A stretch of DNA of 64,000 nt from Billgrantia endophytica (GCF_002879615.1 NZ_PNRF01000032.1:1-64000); one strand, 5' to 3'; shown: positions 37,452 through 49,711, numbered from the stretch's first letter. Made by a program: numbers and translations. Notes: generated from the sequence alone by a model not told the origin.

Positions 37452-38579
37452 ATGGTTTCCCGGCATCGATCACCGCGACTCCTCCGCCGTCTGCTGCGGG
37501 CCATCGCCAGGCCGATGAAGAGCGATCATGGCCATGGCGGCCCCGTGGTGCATCCCTACCGGGGCTATGGCACCACCCGGGAGGCGTTCCTGATGGGGCG
37601 AGTGTTTCGCCAGGCCGGGCTGGGCCGCGTCATCCCGCCCTATGGGATACTGCGCGACATCGCCGATGTGGTGCGTCGTGTCATCAGGCGGGGGCTTCCC
37701 GATGTCGAGGTCCACGTCACCCTTGGCAACAATGACATCATGGTGACGACGGATCGCGACGGCTATTTCAACGCGACGCTCAGGCTGCATGAACCGCTGC
37801 CGTTGGATACCTCCTGGCATCGCGCCGACCTTCACGTCGTGACGCATGACGGTGCGACGCCCATCCACAGCTTCGCCGATGTCTATATTCCCCCGGCGGA
37901 CACCGACTTGCTGGTGATAAGCGACATCGACGATACGGTGATGTATACCGGTGTAACCGACAAGCTGCGCATGCTCTATCGCCTGTTCGTCAGACAGGCG
38001 CATCAGCGTGCGGCTTTCCCCGGTGTTGCCGCTTTCTACCAGGCGCTGTATGTGGGCAAGAGCGGCGAGGCTCGCCGCCCGATCCTGTATGTCTCGCGAG
38101 GCCCCTGGAGCATTTACGAAATGCTCGAGGAATTCTTCCAGATGAACGACATCCCGGTGGGGCCGATCCTGTTCCTTCGCGAGTGGGGCATTTCCTGGCG
38201 CAAGCCCTGGCCGCGCCGTGCCGAAGACCACAAGCACGCCTTGATCACCCGGATGCTGGACCTGTTTGACGACCTGCCCTGCGTACTGATCGGAGACAGC
38301 GGCCAGCACGACCCCGAAGTCTATGCCCGTATCGTCAAGGAGTATCCCGGTCGGGTGAAAGCGATCTATATTCGCCGTGTCGATAGTCGGGTCGATCGTA
38401 AGCGCGCCATTCATCAGTTGCATGACGAGATTCGCCATACCGACTGTGAGTTACAGCTCTCCGCCGACAGCAAGGCCATGGCCATGCATGCCCGCGACCG
38501 GGGGTTTATCTCCGAGAGCGGTTTGCAGGCGGTCTATCGAGACATGCACCACGACATGGAAGAAGGAGGCGTGAATTGA
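37452..38579 (+). CDS. App1-family (DUF2183) phosphatase
   Basis: About 375 residues; the start is uncertain (ATG 37452 chosen, ATG 37326 also in frame). The C-terminal App1 catalytic domain shows the haloacid-dehalogenase-like nucleophile ISDIDDTVMYTGVTDKLRML, then PILYVSRGPWSIYEMLEEFF, DHKHALITRMLDLF and PCVLIGDSGQHDPEVYARIV. The yeast member is a phosphatidate phosphatase; bacterial members are uncharacterised. It converges on the glutaredoxin gene of the nif island and is the last chromosomal-type gene before it. Confidence 0.85.
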   Translation: MVSRHRSPRLLRRLLRAIARPMKSDHGHGGPVVHPYRGYGTTREAFLMGRVFRQAGLGRVIPPYGILRDIADVVRRVIRRGLPDVEVHVTLGNNDIMVTTDRDGYFNATLRLHEPLPLDTSWHRADLHVVTHDGATPIHSFADVYIPPADTDLLVISDIDDTVMYTGVTDKLRMLYRLFVRQAHQRAAFPGVAAFYQALYVGKSGEARRPILYVSRGPWSIYEMLEEFFQMNDIPVGPILFLREWGISWRKPWPRRAEDHKHALITRMLDLFDDLPCVLIGDSGQHDPEVYARIVKEYPGRVKAIYIRRVDSRVDRKRAIHQLHDEIRHTDCELQLSADSKAMAMHARDRGFISESGLQAVYRDMHHDMEEGGVN

Positions 38580-38633
38580 TGTGCCGATGTCACTCGACGA
38601 CGCCTACTCGAGGCACCGGCCACGATGACGGAC

Positions 38634-38960
38634 TCATCTCTCGCGCCTTGGTTGCACCGTGTCCCCTAGGGAACCATCGGCTTCCATGCCGAGGATGATG
38701 TCACAGCCGCCGACCAGCTCACCATTGACGAACAGCTGGGGGTAGGTGGGCCACTGCGAGATGCGCGGCAGTTTCTCGCGGATATGCGGCGCGGCCAACA
38801 CATTGACGAAGGCAAAGGGATGGCCGGTCTTCTTCAACGCTGTCACCGCAGCCTGGGAGAAACCGCACTCCGGGGCTTCGGGAACGCCTTTCATGTACAG
38901 GATCACCGGATTGTCGGCGATCTGCTGGCGGATACGAGCTTCGGTATCGAGAACCTGCAT
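38634..38960 (-). CDS. Monothiol glutaredoxin of the nif cluster (Grx5-nif type)
   Basis: 108 residues with the CGFS active site (YMKGVPEAPECGFSQAAVTA) and glutathione-binding ISQWPTYPQLFVNGELVGGCD. Such glutaredoxins hold and transfer 2Fe-2S clusters. It is the last gene of nifB-fdxN-nifO-nifQ-rhdN-grx, exactly as in the Azotobacter vinelandii minor nif cluster, so a dedicated role in nitrogenase iron-sulfur assembly is likely. It is distinct from the housekeeping GrxD by context only. Confidence 0.88.
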   Translation of the reverse strand: MQVLDTEARIRQQIADNPVILYMKGVPEAPECGFSQAAVTALKKTGHPFAFVNVLAAPHIREKLPRISQWPTYPQLFVNGELVGGCDIILGMEADGSLGDTVQPRRER

Positions 38961-38976
38961 GCTGGTCTCCTAGGGA

Positions 38977-39348
38977 TTACGCGACGGCGTTGGCGCGTTG
39001 CGCGAGGCTATGGTGAGGCTTCTGGCCGGTGCTGGCTGGGCCGGAGTCACGGTTTTTCCAGGCTTGGTAGCCGCCGTCCAGGCTATAGCAGTTGCTGAAA
39101 CCGCAGTCGCTGAACTGACGCACCATGTCCTGGCTGGCATCGCCCTGATGGCAGTTGATGATCACGTGCACGTGCCTGGGCGTGTATTTCAACAAGCTAC
39201 GCAGGATGAAGTCGCTGAGATGGATGGCGCGCGGGTCGTGCCCCTGGCAATAAGCCTGAGCGTCGCGCATGTCCAGCAGCATGACGTTCTCTTTGCGGTC
39301 AAGCAGGGCTTCCGCGTCCTCGACACTGATACGTTTGACGTCGTTCAT
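38977..39348 (-). CDS. rhdN: Rhodanese-domain protein RhdN
   Basis: 123 residues, single rhodanese domain: VMLLDMRDAQAYCQGHDPRA, AIHLSDFILR, and the active-site loop INCHQGDASQDMVRQF. It ends with a short histidine/serine tail. Its ATG overlaps the nifQ stop (ATGA). In Azotobacter the equivalent gene (rhdN) lies in the same place; a sulfur-handling role in cofactor synthesis is inferred from context. Confidence 0.82.
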   Translation of the reverse strand: MNDVKRISVEDAEALLDRKENVMLLDMRDAQAYCQGHDPRAIHLSDFILRSLLKYTPRHVHVIINCHQGDASQDMVRQFSDCGFSNCYSLDGGYQAWKNRDSGPASTGQKPHHSLAQRANAVA

Positions 39349-39926
39349 TGTTCTTCTCCAAAGCAGTCATGGTAGGTGGGGCAGATGTCGCAACTGGGTG
39401 CACGGCAGACGTAACCGCCTTCCCGTTCGCACAGTTGCTTGTAGAAAAACTTCTTCCAGCGCATGTCTTGCACGTTGAGCTCGACCAGGCGTGGAAAGTT
39501 GTGCTCCAGCAACTCGCTCAGTTGCTGGCGAGAGTCCAGGCCCAGATCGCGCCACAGGTGATCGCCACCCAGGCAACCCGCGGCGACGATGCCGGCCATC
39601 CAGGTTCCATCGGGGCCATTGCCGTGTCGGTGGGAGAGCAGCAGATCGTGTAGTTCCCACCACTCATCGCGCCGCATCTCGAGCAGTTCCGCACGCAGCT
39701 CCCCACACTCCTGGGCCCGCTTGTCCGTGGTGCCGATCTGCCGGGCAAGCTCGGGAAGGTGCGTCTGTATCAGCGCGGCATAGGCCGGTTCGTCCAGCCC
39801 CAGGTGGAAAGGCAGGCAACCCAGTCCGTCGCGCTGCGCCTGGTGGATCTGCCGTAGCCAGGTGTGGTTGGGCTCGGGGCGGTGACGGATGTCCGGCGTC
39901 AGCCGGAGCGCTTGGGCGCCGCTCAT
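39345..39926 (-). CDS. nifQ: Nitrogenase molybdenum-donor protein NifQ
   Basis: 193 residues. The C-terminal motif C-x4-C-x2-C-x5-C (CRAPSCDICPTYHDC, residues 174-188) is the NifQ signature that binds the Mo-Fe-S cluster used to feed molybdenum to NifEN/NifH. GIVAAGCLGGDHLWRDLGL and LVELNVQDMRWKKFFYKQLC are also typical. The start at 39926 overlaps the nifO stop (ATGA); a longer frame exists upstream but lies antiphase inside nifO. Confidence 0.92.
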   Translation of the reverse strand: MSGAQALRLTPDIRHRPEPNHTWLRQIHQAQRDGLGCLPFHLGLDEPAYAALIQTHLPELARQIGTTDKRAQECGELRAELLEMRRDEWWELHDLLLSHRHGNGPDGTWMAGIVAAGCLGGDHLWRDLGLDSRQQLSELLEHNFPRLVELNVQDMRWKKFFYKQLCEREGGYVCRAPSCDICPTYHDCFGEEQ

Positions 39927-40366
39927 CGTGAACCCCCCGGTGGTTGGCAGTGGCCGTTGCCACCGGCCTCGTGGGAACAGCCTTCCATTGGAGCCCGAAG
40001 GAGTTCGGTGGCGATGTCGCCGGGTAGCAGTGCGCCGAGCGCCACGGGGTCGAAACCGACCATGAAGCGCGCTCCACAACTCAGCAGCGGACGGCGGATC
40101 AGCAGCGGTTGCTCCAGCATCAGCGCCAACGCCTCCTCGTCGCCCAGCGCGTGTGGGTCCAGCTCGCCATGCTTGATCGCCGGCGCCGAGGGGTTGAACC
40201 ACTCGGCCACCGGCCGAGCACCGAAGAACGGCCGCAGGCGCTCGCGGGTCCAGGGTTCGTCGAGCAGATTGCGCTCTTCGAGCTCCAGGCCGGCCGAGCG
40301 CAACAGGCGCTTTTGCCGCTTGTTGGTGGTACAGCCGGGTTTTTCGTAGAAGACGATGCAAGACAT
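39923..40366 (-). CDS. nifO: Nitrogenase-associated ArsC/Spx-like protein NifO
   Basis: 147 residues with a thioredoxin-like ArsC fold: FYEKPGCTTNKRQKRLLRSA (active Cys in GCTT), RPFFGARPVAEWFNPSAPAI, LLIRRPLLSCGARFMVGFD. In Azotobacter NifO affects molybdenum distribution between nitrogenase and nitrate reductase. The C-terminus is His/Cys-bearing (EGCSHEAGGNGHCQ), possibly metal-binding. Between fdxN and nifQ, as in Azotobacter. Confidence 0.85.
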   Translation of the reverse strand: MSCIVFYEKPGCTTNKRQKRLLRSAGLELEERNLLDEPWTRERLRPFFGARPVAEWFNPSAPAIKHGELDPHALGDEEALALMLEQPLLIRRPLLSCGARFMVGFDPVALGALLPGDIATELLRAPMEGCSHEAGGNGHCQPPGGSR

Positions 40367-40377
40367 GGCCGTCTCCT

Positions 40378-40656
40378 TCAGCGTGCCTGGATGTCACGCA
40401 TGGCCTCGGCCATACGCTCCGGGGGAATCCCGGTCAGCGAACCCAACGGGTTGGCCGGGGCTCCATCGGCCAGCAGGATGGCGCCTTCGATGGGACAGAT
40501 GCTCGCGCACTGCTGCTCGGCATAGTCGCCATCGCATTCGGTGCACTTGCGGGCGTCGATCTTGAAATGCGTGTCGCTCGCATGGATCGCATCGCTTGGG
40601 CAGACATCCACGCAGGCCCAGCAGTTGACGCAGGATTCCACTATCTTCAATGCCAT
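40378..40656 (-). CDS. fdxN: Nif-specific 2[4Fe-4S] ferredoxin FdxN
   Basis: 92 residues from the ATG at 40656 (GGAGG seven bases upstream). Two cluster motifs: CVNCWACVDVCP (Cys 9, 12, 15, 19) and C-x2-C-x8-C-x3-C (Cys 38, 41, 50, 54), the wide spacing typical of nif ferredoxins. It probably supplies electrons for NifB or other cofactor steps. Directly downstream of nifB. Confidence 0.9.
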   Translation of the reverse strand: MALKIVESCVNCWACVDVCPSDAIHASDTHFKIDARKCTECDGDYAEQQCASICPIEGAILLADGAPANPLGSLTGIPPERMAEAMRDIQAR

Positions 40657-40713
40657 GTCACACCTCCAGAATTGCACGCATCCCCATCAGGCACCTCGGT
40701 CCTCGGTCAGGCA

Positions 40714-42231
40714 CTAGGCGCTGACCTGCTGCAATGTCCTGTCCCGTTCCAGGCGGCCTTCGCGAACCATCTCCTCGTAGACCGCCATCACCGCTTCCTC
40801 GATGGGCTCCATGGCGTGTTCGCCATTCGGCTGGATACCGGCGGCCTCGAGGTCGTTCCATGGTTCGAAGCCGATCTTCGAGCACAGCACCGCTTCGCAA
40901 CCCTTCAGGGCGCGGATGCTGCCGGCCAGCGCGCTCTCCTTCTCTCCGCAGCTGTCGCCGCCGATACAGTACTGATCCACCTTGCGGTGGCCGATGAAGC
41001 GCACGCCGCCGGGCGAGGCCTCGTAGACGAGGAATTCGCTGGCATGGCCGAAGTGCTGGTTGATCACGCCGCCGCCGCTGGTGGCCACGGCCATCAACAC
41101 GGGACGATGCTGCCCACCGAGCCCGCTGTCGGGGGCAGTGGGTACCGACATCGTGGCCAGGCGGGCCTTCTTCGCGGCCTTCTCGTCGAGTTCCTGCTTG
41201 ATCGCCGCGTGAATGGCGGCGCGCTTGACCATGGCCGCGTCGTAGTCGATCTCCATCGTCTCGATCTTGTCGAGGGTGAACTCGTCGCCGCGGTCCTCGC
41301 CGAGCAGGCCGACCGCATCGGCGCGGCACTGGCGGCAGTGGCGCATCATGTTCATGTCCCCGGCACAGGCGTCCTGCAGGTCTTGAAGCTCCTCCGGGTC
41401 GGGGCTGCGCTGACCCATCACGCCGTAAAAGGTGCCGTGCTCGGCTTCGGCGATCAGCGGCATGACGTTGTGCAGGAAGGCGCCCTTGGCCTTGACGACC
41501 TTGCTCACTTCCTTGAGGTGTTCGTCGTTGACGCCAGGGATCAGTACCGAGTTGACCTTCACCAGGATGCCGCGCTCGACCAGCATCTCCAGCCCTTTCT
41601 GCTGTTGCTGGATGAGGATCTTGGCCGCCTTGCGACCGTGGATGCGCCGGTTGTTCCAGTAGATCCACGGATAGATGTTGGCACCGACTTCCGGGTCCAC
41701 GCAGTTGATGGTGATGGTCACGTGGTCGATGTTGTGCTTGGCCAGTTCCTCGACGGCATCCGGTAACGCCAGGCCGTTGGTGGAAACGCACAGCTTGATG
41801 TCCGGCGCTTGTTCGGAAAGCTGACGAAAGGTGTCGAAGGTGCGCTCGGGGTTGGCCAGTGGATCGCCGGGACCGGCGATGCCGAGCACGGTCATTTGCG
41901 GGATGTTGGCGGCTACCGCCTTGACTTTCTTCACCGCCTGATCAGGAGTGAGCAACTCGGAGACGACACCCGGGCGCGATTCGTTGGCACAGTCGTACTT
42001 GCGGTTGCAGTAGTGGCACTGGATGTTGCAGGCCGGTGCCACCGCCACGTGCATGCGAGCGAAATAGTGGTGGGCTTCCTCGGAGTAGCACGGATGGTTA
42101 TGCACCTTCTCGCGGATGTCATCCGGCAGGTGGGACAGCTGATCATCCGTGCCGCCGCAGGAGCCGGACGAACAGCCTCCGGCGCCGAGAGCGGGGGAAT
42201 CGTTGTCTTGCCCCAGTACGCTAAGTTCCAT
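40714..42231 (-). CDS. nifB: Nitrogenase cofactor synthesis protein NifB (radical SAM)
   Basis: 505 residues. The radical SAM motif CNIQCHYC (Cys 68, 72, 75) lies after the N-terminal HPCYSEEAHHYFARMHV segment; later RHCRQCRADAVGLLGED holds further cluster cysteines. The C-terminal 110 residues are a NifX-like domain (AVATSGGGVINQHFGHASEF), the long form of NifB. It fuses two 4Fe-4S clusters with carbide and sulfur into NifB-co, the FeMo-co core. First gene of its operon, with its own -24/-12 promoter and NifA site. Confidence 0.96.
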   Translation of the reverse strand: MELSVLGQDNDSPALGAGGCSSGSCGGTDDQLSHLPDDIREKVHNHPCYSEEAHHYFARMHVAVAPACNIQCHYCNRKYDCANESRPGVVSELLTPDQAVKKVKAVAANIPQMTVLGIAGPGDPLANPERTFDTFRQLSEQAPDIKLCVSTNGLALPDAVEELAKHNIDHVTITINCVDPEVGANIYPWIYWNNRRIHGRKAAKILIQQQQKGLEMLVERGILVKVNSVLIPGVNDEHLKEVSKVVKAKGAFLHNVMPLIAEAEHGTFYGVMGQRSPDPEELQDLQDACAGDMNMMRHCRQCRADAVGLLGEDRGDEFTLDKIETMEIDYDAAMVKRAAIHAAIKQELDEKAAKKARLATMSVPTAPDSGLGGQHRPVLMAVATSGGGVINQHFGHASEFLVYEASPGGVRFIGHRKVDQYCIGGDSCGEKESALAGSIRALKGCEAVLCSKIGFEPWNDLEAAGIQPNGEHAMEPIEEAVMAVYEEMVREGRLERDRTLQQVSA

Positions 42232-42273
42232 GGTTGGTCTCCGTTGCAGGGGTCATCGTTATGGAGACACTAA

Positions 42274-42289
42274 AGCAAGGACCGTGCCT
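42274..42289 (-). promoter_or_regulatory. Sigma-54 promoter of the nifB operon
   Basis: Read on the minus strand: AGGCACGGTCCTTGCT, with GG and GC exactly 10 bases apart and GGCACG-N4-TTGCT matching the -24/-12 consensus at all but the first base. It lies about 45 bases upstream of the nifB ATG. Confidence 0.88.
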
Positions 42290-42344
42290 TTTTTTATAGC
42301 TGATTGTTTTTATGGTTATTTTGATGATTTTCGACGAAGGGGTT

Positions 42345-42360
42345 TGTACGTCATCCGACA
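42345..42360. promoter_or_regulatory. NifA upstream activator site for nifB
   Basis: TGT-ACGTCATCCG-ACA, a perfect TGT-N10-ACA NifA site, about 60 bases upstream of the nifB -24 element. Confidence 0.8.
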
Positions 42361-42486
42361 CGATGGGACGATCGAGGAGGGAGCGCTGTAGTACAACCGA
42401 CAAGAACGGCTTGGGGCATCCCGGGCGAGGAGTGCGCGGTGCGGCATGAACGGGCAAGCGTAGTGGTTCGATGGATCGACCCGCTC

Positions 42487-43554
42487 TCAGCTCAAGGCCG
42501 CGCCCTTGATCAGGGCATAGAGGGTCTGGCCCGGTTGCAGCCGCATGGTGTTGGCGGAGCGTCGGGATATTCTCGACAGCATGATCTGCTCACCCAGCTT
42601 CAGCCGTACCAGCAACTGGCTGGGAGTGATCCCCGGCTGGCTGTCCAGCAGCGTCACCCGCAGGCAGTTCAGGAAGCTGATGCCCTCGGGTGGCGCCAAT
42701 GCCAGGCCCACGTCACGGGCCATGATCCTTACCCGGACCGAGAGCCCGGCCGGCACGGCGTGCCGGGTGATCAGCAACGGCTGGCCGCCGACGTCCAGCT
42801 CGGTCAAGCCATCCTCCGACTCCGGGTCCACCACCCTGGCGTCGAGTACCGTCGAGGAGGTCTCCGTCTGCACGAAGGGCAGCTCCCTGGCGGTCAGCAA
42901 GGCTTGCAGGTTGCCCTGGGCGACGACCTTGCCGTCGTCCAGCAGCACCAGATGGTCGGCCAGGCGGATGACTTCTTCCAGCGAATGGCTGACATAGAGG
43001 ATGGGTAGCGCCAACTCGTCGCGCAGGCGCTCCAGGAATGGCAGTATCTCGTCCTTGCTGGCGGCATCCAGGGAGGCCAGCGGCTCGTCCATCAACAGCA
43101 GGCGCGGGCTGGTCAGCAGCGCCCGCCCCAGGGAAACCCGCTGGCGCTGACCGCCGGAAATCTCGTCCGGGTAGCGAGTCAACAAAGGCTCCAGCCCCAG
43201 CAACTGGATGACTTCATCCCACTGGATTCTGCGCTGTCCCCGTGGAATGCGCTTGAAACCATACTCCAGGTTCTGCGCCACCCTCAGGTGGGGAAAGAGA
43301 CTGGCTTCCTGGAACACGTAGCCCAGCGGACGCTTGTGGGTAGGCACGAACGCCCCCGGGCCGCTCTGCCAGATGTCACCCTGGAAGCTCAGGTGGCCGG
43401 GATAGCGCTCCAGCCCGGCGATGCAACGCAGCAGGGTGGTCTTGCCGGAACCGGAACGACCGAACAGGGCGGTCACGCCGGAACTGGGCAGGCTCAGCTT
43501 CGCATCCAGGGCAAAGTCGCCACGATCGACGTTGAATTCGAGTTGCAGGGTCAT
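42487..43554 (-). CDS. modC: Molybdate ABC transporter ATP-binding protein
   Basis: 355 residues. Walker A FGRSGSGKTT, signature EISGGQRQRVSLGRALL, Walker B LLLMDEPLASLD, H-loop ILYVSHSLEEV. The C-terminal 120 residues carry a TOBE/Mop molybdate-binding domain (VTLLDSQPGITPSQLLVRLK, LSRISRRSANTMRLQPGQTL), which allows feedback inhibition. Last gene of modABC, oriented towards nifB. Confidence 0.94.
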   Translation of the reverse strand: MTLQLEFNVDRGDFALDAKLSLPSSGVTALFGRSGSGKTTLLRCIAGLERYPGHLSFQGDIWQSGPGAFVPTHKRPLGYVFQEASLFPHLRVAQNLEYGFKRIPRGQRRIQWDEVIQLLGLEPLLTRYPDEISGGQRQRVSLGRALLTSPRLLLMDEPLASLDAASKDEILPFLERLRDELALPILYVSHSLEEVIRLADHLVLLDDGKVVAQGNLQALLTARELPFVQTETSSTVLDARVVDPESEDGLTELDVGGQPLLITRHAVPAGLSVRVRIMARDVGLALAPPEGISFLNCLRVTLLDSQPGITPSQLLVRLKLGEQIMLSRISRRSANTMRLQPGQTLYALIKGAALS

Positions 43555-43566
43555 TCCGTATTTCCT

Positions 43567-44256
43567 TCAAGCCACGCTGACCACCTTGAAACGCCGGTTG
43601 AGCGCGAAAATCGCCATCAACAGCGTGAAGGAGGAGAGTACCAGCACCAGCGACAGGGAGTGGGCGGCGCTGTAATTCATGGTTTCCACGTGATTGTAAA
43701 TGGAGATGGAAGCCACCTGGGTACGCCCGGGGATATTGCCGCCGATCATCAGGATCATGCCGAATTCCCCAAGGCTGTGTGCGAAAGAGAGGACTCCCGC
43801 GGTCAGGAAACCGCGACGCGACAGCGGCAGAATGACCGTGAAGAAGCGGTCCATGGGAGAGGCCCGCAGGGTGGCGGCCACCTCCAGTACCCGCCCCCCC
43901 GCACTGGTGAACGCATTCTGTAACGGCTGCACCACGAAGGGCACCGAGAAGAGCATGGAGCCGATCACGATGCCAGTGAAGGAGAAGGCCAGATGGCCCA
44001 CGCCAATGGATTCCAGAAAACCGCCGATCCAGCCCCTGGGGCCGAGCAACACCAGCAAGTAGAAGCCGATGACCGTCGGTGGCATCACCAGGGGCATGGC
44101 GACCAGCGCTTCGATCATTACCTTGCCTCGCCAGCGGGTACGCGCCAGCCACCATGCCAATGGTGTGGCGAGAATCACCAGCATCACGGTGCTGACGCTC
44201 GCCAGCTTTACCGTGATCCACAGGGCGGTGATATCGGCGTCGCTGAGTCCGAACAT
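43567..44256 (-). CDS. modB: Molybdate ABC transporter permease
   Basis: 229 residues, five or six membrane spans. Start MFGLSDADITALWITVKLAS; MPLVMPPTVIGFYLLVLLGP and the coupling loop EVAATLRASPMDRFFTVILP are typical of ModB. modC starts 12 bases after its stop. Confidence 0.94.
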   Translation of the reverse strand: MFGLSDADITALWITVKLASVSTVMLVILATPLAWWLARTRWRGKVMIEALVAMPLVMPPTVIGFYLLVLLGPRGWIGGFLESIGVGHLAFSFTGIVIGSMLFSVPFVVQPLQNAFTSAGGRVLEVAATLRASPMDRFFTVILPLSRRGFLTAGVLSFAHSLGEFGMILMIGGNIPGRTQVASISIYNHVETMNYSAAHSLSLVLVLSSFTLLMAIFALNRRFKVVSVA

Positions 44257-44338
44257 GAATGCCTCGTCGAGCCGCCGGGCCGTTCCCGGCGGCGAATTCG
44301 TTTACCTGGACTTGCTATCTCTATCAGGGCTGACGCTA

Positions 44339-45091
44339 TCAGGGCACACTATAGCCAGCGGCCTCGATGACCTCGGTGGCACGCGGACCCTGGATCCAGG
44401 CCATGAACTCTTCGGCGAGTTCCTGATCCTGAGCGGTGTTCAGAATGACCGCCTGCTGCACGATGGGGTCATGGTATTCGGCGGGCGGAATCCAGTGTGA
44501 ACCGGGAATGTCGCCGTCCTCCTGGATGACCTGCGCCAGGGCGACGAACCCCAGTTCTGCCGCGCCCGAGGCGATCTGGCTGTGGGCCTGACCGATGGTC
44601 TGAGCCTGGACGACACGCTGCTGGGACGTCAGTTCATCCCACAGGCCCAGTTCGGTCAGGACCTGCTGCGCGGCCAGGCCATAGGGGGCGTTCTGCGGGT
44701 CGGCCACGGACAGGTAGCGATAGTCGCCATTGGAAAGCACCTCGCCCTGGGCATCCACCAGGTCCTCGTGCGTCGACCACAACACTGGAACGCCGATGGC
44801 ATAGGTGAAGCGGGATTCGTCCACTGCCAGGCCCTCGTTCACCAGTGCTTCCGGGCGTTGGGTATCGGCGGAGAAGAACACGTCGAAAGGCGCATCGTTG
44901 ACGATCTGGGCATAGAAGGCTCCGGAAGAGCCGGAGCTGATGATGACGTCATGCCCCGTCTGCTCCTCGAATTCGGCGGCAAGTTGCTCCATGCTGCCCA
45001 GGAAGTTGGCGGCAACCGCGACACGCAACTCCCCGGCCTGGGCCACGACGGGCAAAACGAGTGTGATCAGCAGAAATGCGAGTTTTTTCAT
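44339..45091 (-). CDS. modA: Molybdate-binding periplasmic protein
   Basis: 250 residues from the ATG at 45091, which opens a clean signal peptide (MKKLAFLLITLVLPVVAQAG). ModA blocks: ELRVAVAANFLGSMEQLAAE, VIISSGSSGAFYAQIVNDAP, FDVFFSADTQRPEALVNEG, ASGAAELGFVALAQV. The longer frame upstream crosses the ModE box and is not coding. Confidence 0.94.
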   Translation of the reverse strand: MKKLAFLLITLVLPVVAQAGELRVAVAANFLGSMEQLAAEFEEQTGHDVIISSGSSGAFYAQIVNDAPFDVFFSADTQRPEALVNEGLAVDESRFTYAIGVPVLWSTHEDLVDAQGEVLSNGDYRYLSVADPQNAPYGLAAQQVLTELGLWDELTSQQRVVQAQTIGQAHSQIASGAAELGFVALAQVIQEDGDIPGSHWIPPAEYHDPIVQQAVILNTAQDQELAEEFMAWIQGPRATEVIEAAGYSVP

Positions 45092-45222
45092 GATTCGGTT
45101 TCCTTGGGTGATGGCTGGCGATCCAGAGTGCCTTGACGCCGATCGCCGGCCGACATCGGTCGTTGTTGCCACGGGGGCGGCTTGCCATTGGATCGAAGCA
45201 AGTAGAGTGCCAGAATGAGGCA

Positions 45223-45249
45223 TCGCTATGTATTTATATATATAACCTG
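45223..45249. promoter_or_regulatory. ModE operator in front of modABC
   Basis: TCGCTATGTATTTATATATA followed by TAACCTG resembles the ModE box (CGCTATATA...TATATAACG type), an imperfect dyad about 135 bases upstream of the modA ATG. ModE-molybdate should repress modABC here. Confidence 0.6.
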
Positions 45250-45417
45250 GGTATTGCGCAATGGGGGAAGGGGACGACGCCTGAGTGATACCTGGCCAGC
45301 CTTGTCGTAAAAGCGACAAATGGCCCCCTGTGTTGTCCTGTTTGAGACACCCCGTCAGTCATTGGTCTTTCTGGAAGCGCTATCGTCCGCGTAAGAGTTT
45401 CACCTCTGGAGTGAGGA

Positions 45418-45443
45418 CGCTATAGCATATAATATTCAACGAT
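45418..45443. promoter_or_regulatory. Second ModE-type box, in front of modE
   Basis: CGCTATAGCATATAATATTC followed by AACGAT: half-sites CGCTATA and AACGAT in the ModE arrangement, ending 37 bases before the modE ATG and overlapping a TATAAT-like -10. Autoregulation is inferred. The dyad is weaker than the first box. Confidence 0.45.
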
Positions 45444-45480
45444 GGCACCTTGATGTGATGCCATTCTGGAGTCGCTTGAC

Positions 45481-46302
45481 ATGAGCCATGATCTTGCCGC
45501 GCGTTTCGTCAGCCGCCTGTCACTGGAAAACGATGCCGGTGCTTCCCTGTCGGATACGCGCATCCGCCTGCTGGAACAGATCGACCGGTTGGGGTCCATC
45601 TCCCGGGCATCCAAGGCGGTGCCTCTTTCCTACAAGGCTGCCTGGGACGCCATCGACGTACTGAACAACACGGCGCCCGAGCCGCTGGTGGTGCGCTCGA
45701 CCGGCGGACGCCAGGGGGGCGGTACACAATTGACCGAATACGGGCGGCGCATGGTCGCGATGTACCGGGCACTGGAAATGGAATACCAGGCCACCCTCGA
45801 CCGGGTGACATCGAACATGGATGAGCTGCACCATGCCGACATCCGTGAATTCCAGCGGCTGATGCAGCGCATGGCCATGAAAAGCAGCGCGCGCAACCAG
45901 TTCAGCGGCACCGTCAGTGGGCTGCGCGACGCCGGCATGAACCATCTGGTTCACGTTCGCCTGGACGACGACCTGGAACTGATCGCGTTGATCACCAAGG
46001 CCAGTGCGGAAAACCTAGGGCTGCACATAGGCGGTGAAGTGTTCGCCCTGTTCAAGGCGACCAACGTGAGCTTGACGGTCGACGAGACGCAGGCCGGAAA
46101 GTTCGCCAATCGTTTCTGGGGCGAGGTGATGTCCATCGGCCTCGGCCGCGGTTCCGTCGAGGTCGTGCTGGCCCTGTCGTCCGGGCGCAGCGTGGTGACC
46201 GTCGTCACGGACGCCCATTTTGCAACGCTGGAGCTGAAACCGGGCATGCGAGCCTGCGCCTGTATCGATCCGGAAACGGTGATTCTGGCGGTCTACGATT
46301 GA
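45481..46302 (+). CDS. modE: Molybdate-dependent transcriptional regulator ModE
   Basis: 273 residues. N-terminal LysR-like winged HTH (IRLLEQIDRLGSISRASKAV, PLSYKAAWDAIDVLNN, GGRQGGGTQLTEYG), then two Mop/TOBE molybdate domains (RNQFSGTVSGLRDAGMNHLV; LHIGGEVFALFKATNVSLTV and GRSVVTVVTDAHFATLELKP). Divergent from modABC. It senses molybdate and represses its uptake. Confidence 0.94.
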   Translation: MSHDLAARFVSRLSLENDAGASLSDTRIRLLEQIDRLGSISRASKAVPLSYKAAWDAIDVLNNTAPEPLVVRSTGGRQGGGTQLTEYGRRMVAMYRALEMEYQATLDRVTSNMDELHHADIREFQRLMQRMAMKSSARNQFSGTVSGLRDAGMNHLVHVRLDDDLELIALITKASAENLGLHIGGEVFALFKATNVSLTVDETQAGKFANRFWGEVMSIGLGRGSVEVVLALSSGRSVVTVVTDAHFATLELKPGMRACACIDPETVILAVYD

Positions 46303-46332
46303 GTTCCTTTGCCTGGTACGGATTGGCGACTC

Positions 46333-47898
<1,566 letters not shown>

Positions 47899-47918
47899 CC
47901 GGATGCCCTCATGTGGAA

Positions 47919-49711
<1,793 letters not shown>

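Noticed and set aside
37390-37452. 20-codon leader-like ORF with GGGAG ahead of the App1-type gene
   Set aside because: No amino-acid bias or hairpin of an attenuator; could be chance.
39927-40397. N-terminal extension of nifQ to 350 codons
   Set aside because: The added part is nifO read in another phase; the ATGA overlap at 39,926 is the natural start.
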